This document shows positions 8,955-16,934 of a stretch of DNA of 64,000 nucleotides, one piece after another. Each line of letters starts with the position of its first letter. Position 1 is the stretch's first letter. Location of the stretch: assembly GCA_002898735.1 (NCBI GenBank), contig BEHY01000003.1, positions 26,135-90,134 of the forward strand, in the 5' to 3' direction. The DNA is from Candidatus Thermoflexus japonica (GTDB lineage: Bacteria > Chloroflexota > Anaerolineae > Thermoflexales > Thermoflexaceae). The notes under the pieces are model-generated. The model was given only the letters and a program-made list of their open reading frames with translations, ran no database searches and had not been told where the DNA came from. The translations under genes and the position numbers were made by a program.

Positions 8955-10265
8955 ATGCGGAAAGAGAAAACGGAACGAGAGCGCGGTCAGGCGCTGGTGC
9001 TTATTGCGATCGCCTTCATCGGCCTTCTGGCCCTCGCGGCCCTGGCCCTGGATGGCAGCAACGCTTACGGCCAGCGCCGACGGGCCCAGAACGGGGCGGA
9101 CGCCGGGGCGCTGACCGGGGCCCGCTTCCTCTGGAACCCGAAGCCGTGGTGCAACAACGCGCAGGGCTACGGATGCCCGGAGGCGGCGCTGTTGCGGGCC
9201 GTCAACAGCGCAGTCGAGGCCCATAACCTGCCGGACACGGACGGCCAGCCCGGGAACGCCTACAATGGCAACATCCAGGTCTTCTACACCGACGCCGATG
9301 GGAACGTCCTCGGCCCGGTGGGCGGCGGCTTCGTCCCCGCCAAGATCGGCACCAAGGATGTGAAAGGGGTTCGCGTGGTGGTCTGGAACCCCTTCCCGGC
9401 CTTCGTCGCCCGGGTCATCGGCCAGTCGAACCTCCGGGTCAGCGCGGAGGCCACGGCCGTCTACCAGCCCCCGGTCTCATGCAACGGCTGGGCGATTTTC
9501 GGGGGGTGCACCGGCAACTGCCAGCCGAACGTCCTGAAGGCCACCGGCGGGGGCGGGACGGGGGTCGTCAACGGCAACATTCACTCCAATGCCGACATCA
9601 ACATCAGCACGCAAATGTATATCAACGGGGTCTGCGACTACGTGACGGAGAAGAAGGGAAACGGGACATGCCAGACCCCCCAGCAGGGCAGCTACATCCC
9701 GATGCCCGAGTTCTATAAGTATGAGGATTTCCTGCCCGGCGGCTCGAAATGGAACCAGGTCGATCCCAGCCGGCGGTATTATTTCAGCGGCCCCATTACG
9801 TTGAAGTCCGCCGGCCTCTGCCCCTCCCCCGGGAACAACGGCGGCGGCTCCTACAAGCTCTGCGATGGCCTCTACGTGGTCAACGGGGATGTCACCATCC
9901 AGGGCGGGGGGACGGTCACCATCACCGTCGTCACCAACGGGGAGATCAAATCCACCAGCTCGAACAACGATCAGGCCTACTTCAAAGGGTTCTACAAAGA
10001 GCCGGACGGCAAGGGGCAGCTCCTGTTCTTCTCGACGTCGAATGACACCAACAATGGGGCGATCCAGCTCTCGTATGCCCAGATCTCCTGGGAAGGCCTG
10101 ATCTACGCCCCGAACGGCCTGGTGAACCTTTCCGGAGCCCACGGTTTCACCGGGAACGGCGCCATCTTCGGGTATGAGGTGGATATCTCCGGCGCCAATT
10201 TCCAGCTGACCTATAACGATAACGCCTGTCCGACCACGCCGCCTCAGGTCTTCCTGTTTAAGTGA
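8955..10265 (+). CDS. TadG-like protein with C-terminal beta-solenoid-like domain
   Basis: 436 aa. N-terminal TadG-type segment GQALVLIAIAFIGLLALAAL, then ALDGSNAYGQRRRAQNGADAGALTGA. After about residue 190 a Gly/Asn/Thr-rich region carries short hydrophobic repeats (VVNGNIHSNADINIS, GLYVVNGDVTIQGGGTVTI, GLIYAPNGLVNLSGA, GNGAIFGYEVDISGANF). These look like rungs of a right-handed beta-solenoid. I chose the ATG at 8955 because AGGAGGT lies 4 nt upstream; the frame is open 16 codons further up. A strong hairpin terminator follows. Probably a surface-exposed or pilus-associated protein. Confidence 0.8.
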   Translation: MRKEKTERERGQALVLIAIAFIGLLALAALALDGSNAYGQRRRAQNGADAGALTGARFLWNPKPWCNNAQGYGCPEAALLRAVNSAVEAHNLPDTDGQPGNAYNGNIQVFYTDADGNVLGPVGGGFVPAKIGTKDVKGVRVVVWNPFPAFVARVIGQSNLRVSAEATAVYQPPVSCNGWAIFGGCTGNCQPNVLKATGGGGTGVVNGNIHSNADINISTQMYINGVCDYVTEKKGNGTCQTPQQGSYIPMPEFYKYEDFLPGGSKWNQVDPSRRYYFSGPITLKSAGLCPSPGNNGGGSYKLCDGLYVVNGDVTIQGGGTVTITVVTNGEIKSTSSNNDQAYFKGFYKEPDGKGQLLFFSTSNDTNNGAIQLSYAQISWEGLIYAPNGLVNLSGAHGFTGNGAIFGYEVDISGANFQLTYNDNACPTTPPQVFLFK

Positions 10266-10275
10266 ACGCATCCTC

Positions 10276-10311
10276 GGGGGAGGCGCGGCCGGGCCGCGCC
10301 TCCCCCTTCTT
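10276..10311 (+). terminator. Intrinsic terminator after the TadE/TadG run
   Basis: A 14-bp perfect GC-rich stem (10276-10289 with 10293-10306, CGG loop) is followed directly by TTCTT. It lies 11 nt after the stop codon. Confidence 0.85.
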
Positions 10312-10361
10312 GTGCCCCCGATGTCGTATAAAAACCCTAACCATCCAGCGCAGGAGCGATC

Positions 10362-13300
10362 ATGAAAGCCCGTCATGGTTGGTATCGGGTTTGGATCACC
10401 CTGGGCATCGCTGCCGTGGGGCTGATGCTCCTCTGGCTGGCCATGAGCCGCCGGGCGGAGGCCGGGATCGAGGTGCGCTCCCAGACGACCCTGGACGACT
10501 TCAACGGCGGGGAGTTCCTTCGCACCGGCCTGGCGGATGTCGGCGACGGCGCGGTCTCGTTGCTGCGGGCCGGGCTGAGCGGGGAATGGATCACCACGGT
10601 GGTCACCGCGGGCCTCACCCCCCGCTGGGGTCACACCGCCGTCTACACGAACGGGCGCATTTACGTCATCGGCGGGCTCGATGATCCGGCGGCCCCGAAC
10701 GCCATCACGGCCACCATCATCCAATCCGCCGCTGTCCAGAGCGATCACAACCTCTCCCCCTGGGCGACGGTCCCCACCAACCTGACCGCGATATTCCCCC
10801 GGGGAACCGCCTACGGCGGCGCGGTCCTGGTGAACGATTTCCTTTACGTCATCGGGGGTCGGCAGGATCTCAACATGGAGAACCCCTTACAATCCCAGGT
10901 CGCCTACGCCCGGGTTCGCCCGGACGGCACCCTTTCCCCCTTCACCGCCACCACTCCCCTTCCGAGCGGCCTCTCGAACATGGCCGTCGCGGCCTGGGAT
11001 GGATGGATCTACGTGATCGGAGGGCTGGCGCAAGGGGCTTCCATCACCGTGGTGGATACCATCTACGCCGCCCGCCCCGATCCAGCCACCGGGGAGATCT
11101 CCAGGTGGGCCCTTCTCACCTGGACGCTTCCTTACCCGCTGCACAGCCATGCGGCGGTGGCGGAACAGGGATACCTGTATGTCATCGGGGGCATGACCCA
11201 GACCGCGGGCAGCCCGCTGTTCGAGGTCTGGTTCGCCCCGCTGGGAGCGGGGACGCTTCGGGCCCCCTTCACCCGAACCGCCGCGCTGGATAACAACCTG
11301 GTGGAGCTGGCGGCGATCGGCTATAACGGCCTGCTTCTGACCAGCGGCGGCCTGCAGAGCACCCTCAGCGACCCCAGCCCGGATGTGCGGGCCGGGGTGA
11401 TCGCCGATAGCGGGCCGGTGATCACCTGGACGGCCACCAGCCTGATCACGCCGCCCCGCCACGCCCACGCGATGGTGGTGCTCCCGGATGGCTGGGTATA
11501 TGTGATCGGCGGCCGGGGTCGGATCGGCGCTTCGCCGATCCCCCTCACCCACATCAACGCCGGCCGCCTCGGGACGGAAGGGATGGGGCTGTTCGTCTCC
11601 AGCGGGCGCTACCTGGCCCCGCCGTTCCATCTGGATCGGCGACGGCTTCTGCAGACGCTACGCCTGCACGTGTGGCGCCCGGATTCCACCGAGATCGCGG
11701 TTCGCTATCGCGTCCAGCCCCAGGACGGCTTCCCATGGGGGGATTGGGGCGGATGGCTCCCCCTCACCGGGACCGGCGAGCTGACGGTCTCCATCCCGAT
11801 CGCCGCATATGCCCAGGCGCTCCAGTATGAGGTGGCCCTCACCACGACGAACCCGCTCACCGCGCCCTTCCTGCTGAACGCGGATCTGCTCTTCGAGGTG
11901 CCCGATCGCCCGCCGAGCTGGATCAAAATCGCCACACCGCCCGGCGGAACAGCGGTCCGACCGGGGGAGCGCCTCACCTACACGCTGGTGCTCACCAACG
12001 ACAGCGGGGCCACGCTCCACGGGGTCCGGCTCCAGGACGACTTCCCCGCCGGGACGAGCTTTGTGGAAGGGTCTGTCGCCGCCTCGCCCGGCCTTTCGTG
12101 GACGGTCTCGCCCTCCGGCGTGGTCGGAGCGCTGGATGTCCTCGGCCAGGGGCAGGTCATCCGCCTGACCTTCGCGGTCACCGTCACCGCGGGCGCGGGC
12201 TCCATCGAGAACACGGCTTACCTTTACACGGATGAATTCCCGCCGGACCAGCGGTCGGTCCTTCATCCGATCGCCGCGCTGACCGGAAGCATGGACGCGC
12301 GGCCGCCTTCAGGGGGCACGGTCTTCCCCGGCGATCGGCTCACCTACACCGTCCGCGTCACCAACCCGGCCCTCGCGGCGATCGGCCCGGTGGAGATCAC
12401 GGGGCGCCTGCCCGTTTCGATCACCCTGCTTCCCGGGGGGATCCAGGCGAGCGCGGGAACGGTCTACACGAACGCCTTCCCGGACTTCCGATGGACGCTG
12501 TCGACCGTGGAGGCCGGGGCGGCCGCCGCCCTGACGATGACGGTTCGGGTGACCGACGCGCCCTTCATCACGGATGGAGCCTGGCTGACGGCCACCGCGG
12601 CCCTCTCCGGAGCCATCCCCCTCCCCCTGGGCATCGTCACCCACGAGGTGCGCCAGCCGTATATCATCCAGGTGACCAAAACCGACGGGAAGACGATGGC
12701 GGACATCGATGCGCTCCTCGTCTATACCATCACCCTCACCAACACGGGATGGGTGACTGTGACCGACCTGCGGATCACCGACACGCTGGCCGGATGGCCG
12801 TGGATCTTCTTCCCGGATCAACCGGGGGCTTCCCGGTGGGTGACCGCATGGCCTGCCCTGGGGCCGCAGGCAACCGCGATCCTGACCCGGAGCGCCCGCA
12901 TCAGCCTGTCGGCCAACATCTCGGATGTGGTCGCCTTCACCAACACCGTGATCGCCCGCTCCTTCGGGACGTCCGGCGTCCCCCTCCTGGAGTCCTTCGG
13001 GGCCTCCGACGTCACCGCCCTGGCCGGGCCGGATCTCGTAGCGACCATCCCGCCGGATTCGATCCAGTATGAGGAAGGCAACCCCACCCGGACGCTGACA
13101 TTTACGTTGCAGGTGGCCAACGTCGGGCCCGGAACCGCCCGCCCGCTGAGCGGCACCCTCCAGTGCGCGCCGTGGTGGGTGCTGATCGGATTGAAGATCA
13201 ATGGGAACCCCGCCGATAGTCGCTATTTCAGCATTCCTGCCCGGCGATTGGCACCTGGGGAAAGCCTCTCCCAGACCTTCGTCTACACGACCACGGAGGC

Positions 13301-13469
13301 GATCTCGATCACCCGTTTGCAGGCGATGGTGGATGCGCCGGCCCCCGGGTTCGGGGATCCGGCACGGGGCTGCGTGATGGAGGTCAACGAGGGCAATAAC
13401 AACACCCTCGAAGTATGGATCGGGCAGCGCTTCCGGGTGTTCCTCCCGCTGGTCCTGCGCAGCCCATGA
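10362..13469 (+). CDS. Large secreted protein with Kelch propeller and DUF11 repeats
   Basis: 1035 aa exported protein with N-terminal signal anchor (VWITLGIAAVGLMLLWLAM). Residues about 70-400 contain Kelch-type blades, each ending in a YVIGG motif (IYVIGGLDD, LYVIGGRQD, IYVIGGLAQ, LYVIGGMTQ, VYVIGGRGR). Residues about 510-860 hold three DUF11-type repeats, with hallmarks GERLTYTLVLTNDSG, GDRLTYTVRVTNPAL and LLVYTITLTNTGW. A CARDB-like module follows, and the protein ends in RVFLPLVLRSP. DUF11 proteins are generally surface or matrix proteins. AGGAG precedes the ATG; a TATAAAA element lies about 35 nt upstream. Flanked by terminators on both sides, so monocistronic. Confidence 0.85.
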   Translation: MKARHGWYRVWITLGIAAVGLMLLWLAMSRRAEAGIEVRSQTTLDDFNGGEFLRTGLADVGDGAVSLLRAGLSGEWITTVVTAGLTPRWGHTAVYTNGRIYVIGGLDDPAAPNAITATIIQSAAVQSDHNLSPWATVPTNLTAIFPRGTAYGGAVLVNDFLYVIGGRQDLNMENPLQSQVAYARVRPDGTLSPFTATTPLPSGLSNMAVAAWDGWIYVIGGLAQGASITVVDTIYAARPDPATGEISRWALLTWTLPYPLHSHAAVAEQGYLYVIGGMTQTAGSPLFEVWFAPLGAGTLRAPFTRTAALDNNLVELAAIGYNGLLLTSGGLQSTLSDPSPDVRAGVIADSGPVITWTATSLITPPRHAHAMVVLPDGWVYVIGGRGRIGASPIPLTHINAGRLGTEGMGLFVSSGRYLAPPFHLDRRRLLQTLRLHVWRPDSTEIAVRYRVQPQDGFPWGDWGGWLPLTGTGELTVSIPIAAYAQALQYEVALTTTNPLTAPFLLNADLLFEVPDRPPSWIKIATPPGGTAVRPGERLTYTLVLTNDSGATLHGVRLQDDFPAGTSFVEGSVAASPGLSWTVSPSGVVGALDVLGQGQVIRLTFAVTVTAGAGSIENTAYLYTDEFPPDQRSVLHPIAALTGSMDARPPSGGTVFPGDRLTYTVRVTNPALAAIGPVEITGRLPVSITLLPGGIQASAGTVYTNAFPDFRWTLSTVEAGAAAALTMTVRVTDAPFITDGAWLTATAALSGAIPLPLGIVTHEVRQPYIIQVTKTDGKTMADIDALLVYTITLTNTGWVTVTDLRITDTLAGWPWIFFPDQPGASRWVTAWPALGPQATAILTRSARISLSANISDVVAFTNTVIARSFGTSGVPLLESFGASDVTALAGPDLVATIPPDSIQYEEGNPTRTLTFTLQVANVGPGTARPLSGTLQCAPWWVLIGLKINGNPADSRYFSIPARRLAPGESLSQTFVYTTTEAISITRLQAMVDAPAPGFGDPARGCVMEVNEGNNNTLEVWIGQRFRVFLPLVLRSP

Positions 13470-13513
13470 GCTCCCCGGATATCCGACCGATCCGGGCGTG
13501 AAGATCCAGTCGG

Positions 13514-13545
13514 GAAGGGCGCGGCTGCGCCGCGCCCTTCTTCCG
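13514..13545 (+). terminator. Intrinsic terminator after the Kelch/DUF11 gene
   Basis: GAAGGGCGCGGC (13514-13525) pairs with GCCGCGCCCTTC (13529-13540) around a 3-nt loop, then TTCCGCTTTC. Located 45 nt past the stop codon. Confidence 0.8.
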
Positions 13546-13610
13546 CTTTCGAACGCGGAGGAAGGGATCCTCTCGTCCCTTGACCTTCCCTGGGCGGATC
13601 TGAAATGCGA

Positions 13611-13616
13611 TATAAT
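13611..13616 (+). promoter_or_regulatory. Candidate -10 box upstream of the LPNTG protein gene
   Basis: Perfect TATAAT in a locally AT-rich pocket, about 85 nt before the ATG at 13700. A TTGACC lies 25 nt upstream, too far for a standard -35, so only the -10 is supported. Confidence 0.35.
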
Positions 13617-13699
13617 ACGTGGCAACCTGCGGGCGATGCCCTTGGCCCCACCGGGGCCGAACGGTCCCGGACGCGCCGTCCGTTTGAGCCGAGGTTTCC

Positions 13700-14239
13700 A
13701 TGCGGAGATGGATCTGGAGCAGCCTGCGAAGCGCGCTGATCCTGGGGATGGTGTGGAGCCAGGTCCGGCCGGCCGGGGCGCAATTCCCGACCCCCGGCCC
13801 CACGCCCACGCCGCCGCCTACGCCCACGGCGACGCCAGCGGTCTCTCCCACGCCCGTGGCTACTGTTACGTTCACCCCGACGCCGACCCTGACCCCAACG
13901 CCCTCCGCGACCGCTACGCCGACGCCGCCCGCGCCCACGGTGACGCCAGGGGTCTCTCCCACGCCCGTGGCCACCGCCACGTTCACCCCGACCCCCTCGC
14001 CGCCGGCCGAACCCTCCACCCCCACTCCCACGGTTTCTCCCATGCCCCCCGCGCCGCCGGGGGGTGGAGCCCCCCCGCCGCCTCCTCCACCTCCCGCCCC
14101 CGGGGGGGCCAGTGGGGAACGCCGCCCCCTGGACGCGGTTACGCGTCTGCCGAACACGGGATGGGGCCTGCTGGGGCCGGTGGCCGCCGGAAGCCTGGCG
14201 CTTCTGGCCCTTCTGATCGCCCGCCGGCGAGGCCAGTGA
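13700..14239 (+). CDS. Thr-Pro-rich surface protein with LPNTG cell-wall sorting-type C-terminus
   Basis: 179 aa. Signal peptide (LRSALILGMVWSQVRPAGA), then about 100 residues of Thr-Pro-rich linker ending in a proline-glycine stretch, then RLPNTGWGLLGPVAAG, a hydrophobic helix (SLALLALLIA) and RRRGQ. This order (LPxTG, hydrophobic segment, positive tail) is the classic sortase substrate signal. No folded domain is visible, so it may be a spacer or surface mucin-like protein. It sits just upstream of the Tad machine genes but is separated from cpaB by a 300-nt leader. Confidence 0.7.
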   Translation: MRRWIWSSLRSALILGMVWSQVRPAGAQFPTPGPTPTPPPTPTATPAVSPTPVATVTFTPTPTLTPTPSATATPTPPAPTVTPGVSPTPVATATFTPTPSPPAEPSTPTPTVSPMPPAPPGGGAPPPPPPPPAPGGASGERRPLDAVTRLPNTGWGLLGPVAAGSLALLALLIARRRGQ

Positions 14240-14355
14240 GGAGCGAATCCTTCCCAGGAGCGCCTGAAGCATCCTCCGGGAAAGCCCATGGGGCGCTTCG
14301 GCGAAGCCCTTTCCTGGATAGGACAAAAGGCCTATCCGAGGAACCCAAAACGGCC

Positions 14356-14361
14356 TATAAT
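14356..14361 (+). promoter_or_regulatory. Candidate -10 box for the Tad machine operon
   Basis: TATAAT at 14356-14361, with transcription predicted from about 14368, just before the structured leader. No good -35 is seen at 16-18 nt. Upstream, GGATAGG (14316-14322) and CCTATCC (14331-14337) form an inverted repeat that could be an operator. A GCTTC/GAAGC hairpin at 14295-14307 may terminate the upstream gene. Confidence 0.4.
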
Positions 14362-14379
14362 TAGTTTGAACTATGCTGA

Positions 14380-14531
14380 GGTTGCAAGATGAGGCAACCG
14401 CCTGCGCAGGGCACCGCCCGGTTGAGCCCGGGAGCTGTGCAGCCGGTTTCCTGGTGAGCGCTCTCGGGGTCGAGGGGGTTTCCTCCAGCGGCCTGCCCGA
14501 CCCCAGCTGGAGTTGAAACCAGATCCGGAGG
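14380..14531 (+). ncRNA. Candidate structured leader RNA (pseudoknot) covering the cpaB ribosome site
   Basis: Non-coding stretch between a TATAAT and cpaB with several compatible helices. GGTTGC 14380-14385 pairs with 14394-14399. CTGCGCAG 14402-14409 pairs with 14435-14442 and encloses CCCGG/CCGGG (14417-14421 with 14428-14432). GGTTTC 14445-14450 pairs with GAAACC 14515-14520. Inside that, GGGGTCG 14466-14472 with CGACCCC 14498-14504 and CTCCAGC 14483-14489 with GCTGGAG 14506-14512 interleave as an H-type pseudoknot. The last helix ends 6 nt before the GGAGG ribosome site (14527-14531), and CCGG at 14443 could pair with 14525-14528. This suggests a riboswitch-like control element; the ligand is unknown. 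Confidence 0.45.
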
Positions 14532-14538
14532 TCGATGA

Positions 14539-15549
14539 ATGCGCCGGCGCAGAAATCGAACGCTGTTGCTGCTGATCGTCCTGATCCTGGTGCTGATGGT
14601 CGCGGCGCTGCTGATCCTGCCCCGTTTCGCCGCGGCCCCGGCGCCAACGGCCACACCGACTCCGCCCTTCCTGCAATCCATTGTGATCGCCGCGCAGAAT
14701 ATCCCGCGCGGGGCGATGATCACGGCATCGGATGTCACCCTGCGCGGATGGCCGGTGGAGGTGCTCCCGGAGGGGGCGTTCACGGACACCGGGCAGGTGA
14801 TCGGGAAGGTCGCCCGGGTGGATATCCCCCGCCAGAAGCCGATCGTGCCGGAGGATCTGGCGGCGGCCCCGGCAGAGGCGGCCCGTCGGGGTTCCGAAGC
14901 GGCCCTTTTCGTCCCGCCGGGCAAAGTCGCCTTCGCCTTCCCGGTGGATGAGGCAGCGGCGGTGGCGTTCAACCTGGCCCCCGGTGACAAGGTCGATGTG
15001 CTGGTGACGTTCTCCTTCGTTCAGACCAAGCCGCTGGCGGACGGTGAGGTGTTCCATCGACCGCTGGATGAAGATCTGGCCCGTCGGCTGATCGCGCTGG
15101 GCGTGGAGCCGCCGGCGGCCGCCCAGGCCGCCCTGATGGATCCCAATCAGCGGGTGGTCCACCGGGTTAGCCAGCTGGTGCTCCAGAACGTGGAGGTGCT
15201 GGCGGTGGGCTCTTTTGAGGCCCCTGCGCGGCCGCAGCCGACGCCGGTGGCCACCCCCGCCCCGGGGCCCACGCCGACGCCCACCCCTCGACCGCGCCAG
15301 CAATTCATCGTCCTGCTGGTGAGCCAGCAGGATGCGCTGGTGCTGCAATGGCTCCGGGAATCCGGCGCGGTGGTGGATTTCGCCTTGCGGAATCCCACCG
15401 ATAACCAGATCGTGCAGACCAGCCCGGTTACCCTGGAAGCCCTGGTGGAGCGCATGGGGATCTCCATCCCGCCCGCCAACAACTTCGACCTGGTGCCGGA
15501 TACCGGCCCCGGGTGCCCGGATCTGTTCGCCCGGGAGCCGTGTCGATAG
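14539..15549 (+). CDS. cpaB: Tad/Flp pilus assembly protein CpaB (RcpC family, SAF domain)
   Basis: 336 aa inner-membrane/periplasmic protein of Tad secretion. Single N-terminal transmembrane helix (residues about 8-28), then an SAF domain (VIAAQNIPRGAMITASDVTLRGWP through the DIPRQKPIVPEDLA segment). The RcpC/CpaB core follows, with GDKVDVLVTFSFV and a late QQDALVLQWLRESGAVVDFALRNP block. A Pro/Thr-rich insert (about 232-252) separates the two halves. Ribosome site GGAGG 7 nt before the ATG, at the 3' edge of a structured leader. First gene of the cpaB-cpaE-cpaF-tadB-tadC cluster. Confidence 0.92.
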   Translation: MRRRRNRTLLLLIVLILVLMVAALLILPRFAAAPAPTATPTPPFLQSIVIAAQNIPRGAMITASDVTLRGWPVEVLPEGAFTDTGQVIGKVARVDIPRQKPIVPEDLAAAPAEAARRGSEAALFVPPGKVAFAFPVDEAAAVAFNLAPGDKVDVLVTFSFVQTKPLADGEVFHRPLDEDLARRLIALGVEPPAAAQAALMDPNQRVVHRVSQLVLQNVEVLAVGSFEAPARPQPTPVATPAPGPTPTPTPRPRQQFIVLLVSQQDALVLQWLRESGAVVDFALRNPTDNQIVQTSPVTLEALVERMGISIPPANNFDLVPDTGPGCPDLFAREPCR

Positions 15550-15693
15550 CCCGGCGCGGGGCGCCATCCCAGCCCGCCGCGCCCCCGGGCCGGCAGGCCA
15601 GCCCGTGGAGGTTCGCTGGAATCTCCTTTGCCGGGAGCGGAAGCATTGCCAGGGGAGAAACGAACGACAACCTGAGGATTCAGCGGAGGCGGC

Positions 15694-16899
15694 ATGGCGG
15701 ATCAACGGATTCGAGTTCTGATCATCGATGACGTCCCGGAGACGCGAGAGAACCTCAAGAAGCTTCTGATGTTCGAGCACGACATGGAGGTGGTGGGTGC
15801 CGCCGCCACCGCCGAGGAAGGGATCCGGCTGGCCAAGGAGCTTCAGCCGGACGTGGTGCTGCTGGACATCAACCTCCCGGGGATGAGCGGGATCTCGGCC
15901 GTGGAGCAGATCATGGAGGTTGCGCCCCTCACCCAGGTGGTGATGATGTCCGTCCAGAGCGATACGGACTATCTGCGGCGGGCGATGCTGGCGGGGGCCC
16001 GGGATTTCCTGGCCAAACCCTTCTCGGCCGACGAGCTGGTCGCTACGGTCCGCCGGGTGCATCGGAGGCGCCCCCCGCCCCCCGTGCTGCCCCCGACAGG
16101 GCCGCTGGGGCCAGGGGCCGGGCGCGGCGTCCAGGGGAAAGTGGTGGCGGTTTACAGCCCCAAGGGGGGAGTGGGCACCACGCTCATCGCCGTGAACCTG
16201 GCCGTGGCGTTGCAGAAGCCGGAGCGCCGCGTGGCCCTGATCGACGCCTCCCTGCCCTTCGGGGACATCGGGGTGTTCCTGAACCTGCAGGGGCCTCGAA
16301 GCATCGCGGACCTGGCCCGGATGGAGGAGGTGGATCCCGAGGCGTTCACCCTCTCCCTGCTCTCCCATGCCTCCGGGCTGAAGGTGCTCCTGGCCCCGCC
16401 CCGGCCGGAGCTGGCGGAGTATGTGACCGCGGAGGCCATGAAGCAGATCCTGAACATCGCCCGAACCCTCTTCGATATCGTGGTGATCGACACCACCACC
16501 CAGCCCACCGAGACCACGCTGCTGATCCTGGACGAGGCGGAACAGATCGTGCTGGTGGTGACCCCGGATGTGCCGACGATCAAGAACGCCCGCCTGTTCT
16601 TCGATGTCATCACCCAGCTGAACTACCCGCCGCAGAAGACGCTGATGATCCTGAACAAGATGGATCGACGCTTCGGGATCTCCGCGGAGATGGTCGAGCA
16701 GGCCCTCAAGCATCCGGTAAGCGCCCAGATCCCATGGGATGAGATCACCGTGCTGAACTCCATCAATAAGGGGGCCCCGCTGGTCGCCCAGCGCTCCAAA
16801 CCCATCGCTCAGGCGATCCTTCAGCTGGCCGGGCGGGTCGAGGAGGCACTGTTCGCCCCTCAGGAGGTCGAGGAGGTCCGAAAGCGGGGCGGCCGCTGA
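15694..16899 (+). CDS. cpaE: CpaE/TadZ: response-regulator receiver fused to MinD/ParA-type ATPase
   Basis: 401 aa. Residues 5-122 form a complete receiver domain with acidic pair D12/D13, phospho-acceptor D58 and switch lysine K108. A short Pro-rich linker leads to a ParA/MinD-type P-loop ATPase from residue 149, with deviant Walker A KGGVGTT (157-163) and later FDIVVIDTTTQPTE. CpaE/TadZ localises the Tad machine at the pole or focus. Many CpaE proteins have a degenerate receiver; here all key residues are kept, so it may be truly phosphorylated. GGAGG ribosome site; 35 nt before cpaF. Confidence 0.92.
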   Translation: MADQRIRVLIIDDVPETRENLKKLLMFEHDMEVVGAAATAEEGIRLAKELQPDVVLLDINLPGMSGISAVEQIMEVAPLTQVVMMSVQSDTDYLRRAMLAGARDFLAKPFSADELVATVRRVHRRRPPPPVLPPTGPLGPGAGRGVQGKVVAVYSPKGGVGTTLIAVNLAVALQKPERRVALIDASLPFGDIGVFLNLQGPRSIADLARMEEVDPEAFTLSLLSHASGLKVLLAPPRPELAEYVTAEAMKQILNIARTLFDIVVIDTTTQPTETTLLILDEAEQIVLVVTPDVPTIKNARLFFDVITQLNYPPQKTLMILNKMDRRFGISAEMVEQALKHPVSAQIPWDEITVLNSINKGAPLVAQRSKPIAQAILQLAGRVEEALFAPQEVEEVRKRGGR

Positions 16900-16934
16900 A
16901 GACTTAAGGGAAAACGTTTGAAGGAGGTGAAGCG

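Noticed and set aside
13580..13616. Complete -35/-10 promoter before the LPNTG gene
   Set aside because: TTGACC and TATAAT are 25 nt apart, too far for a standard promoter; only the -10 was kept.
14401..14454. c-di-GMP-I (GEMM) riboswitch match
   Set aside because: GCGCAGGGCA resembles the GEMM start, but the second conserved block (GACGCAAAGCC) and tetraloop receptor are not matched, so I leave the ligand open.
14371..16713. Open frame of 780 aa antisense to cpaB/cpaE
   Set aside because: Shadow of two well-supported Tad genes; low-complexity His/Arg/Gln composition.
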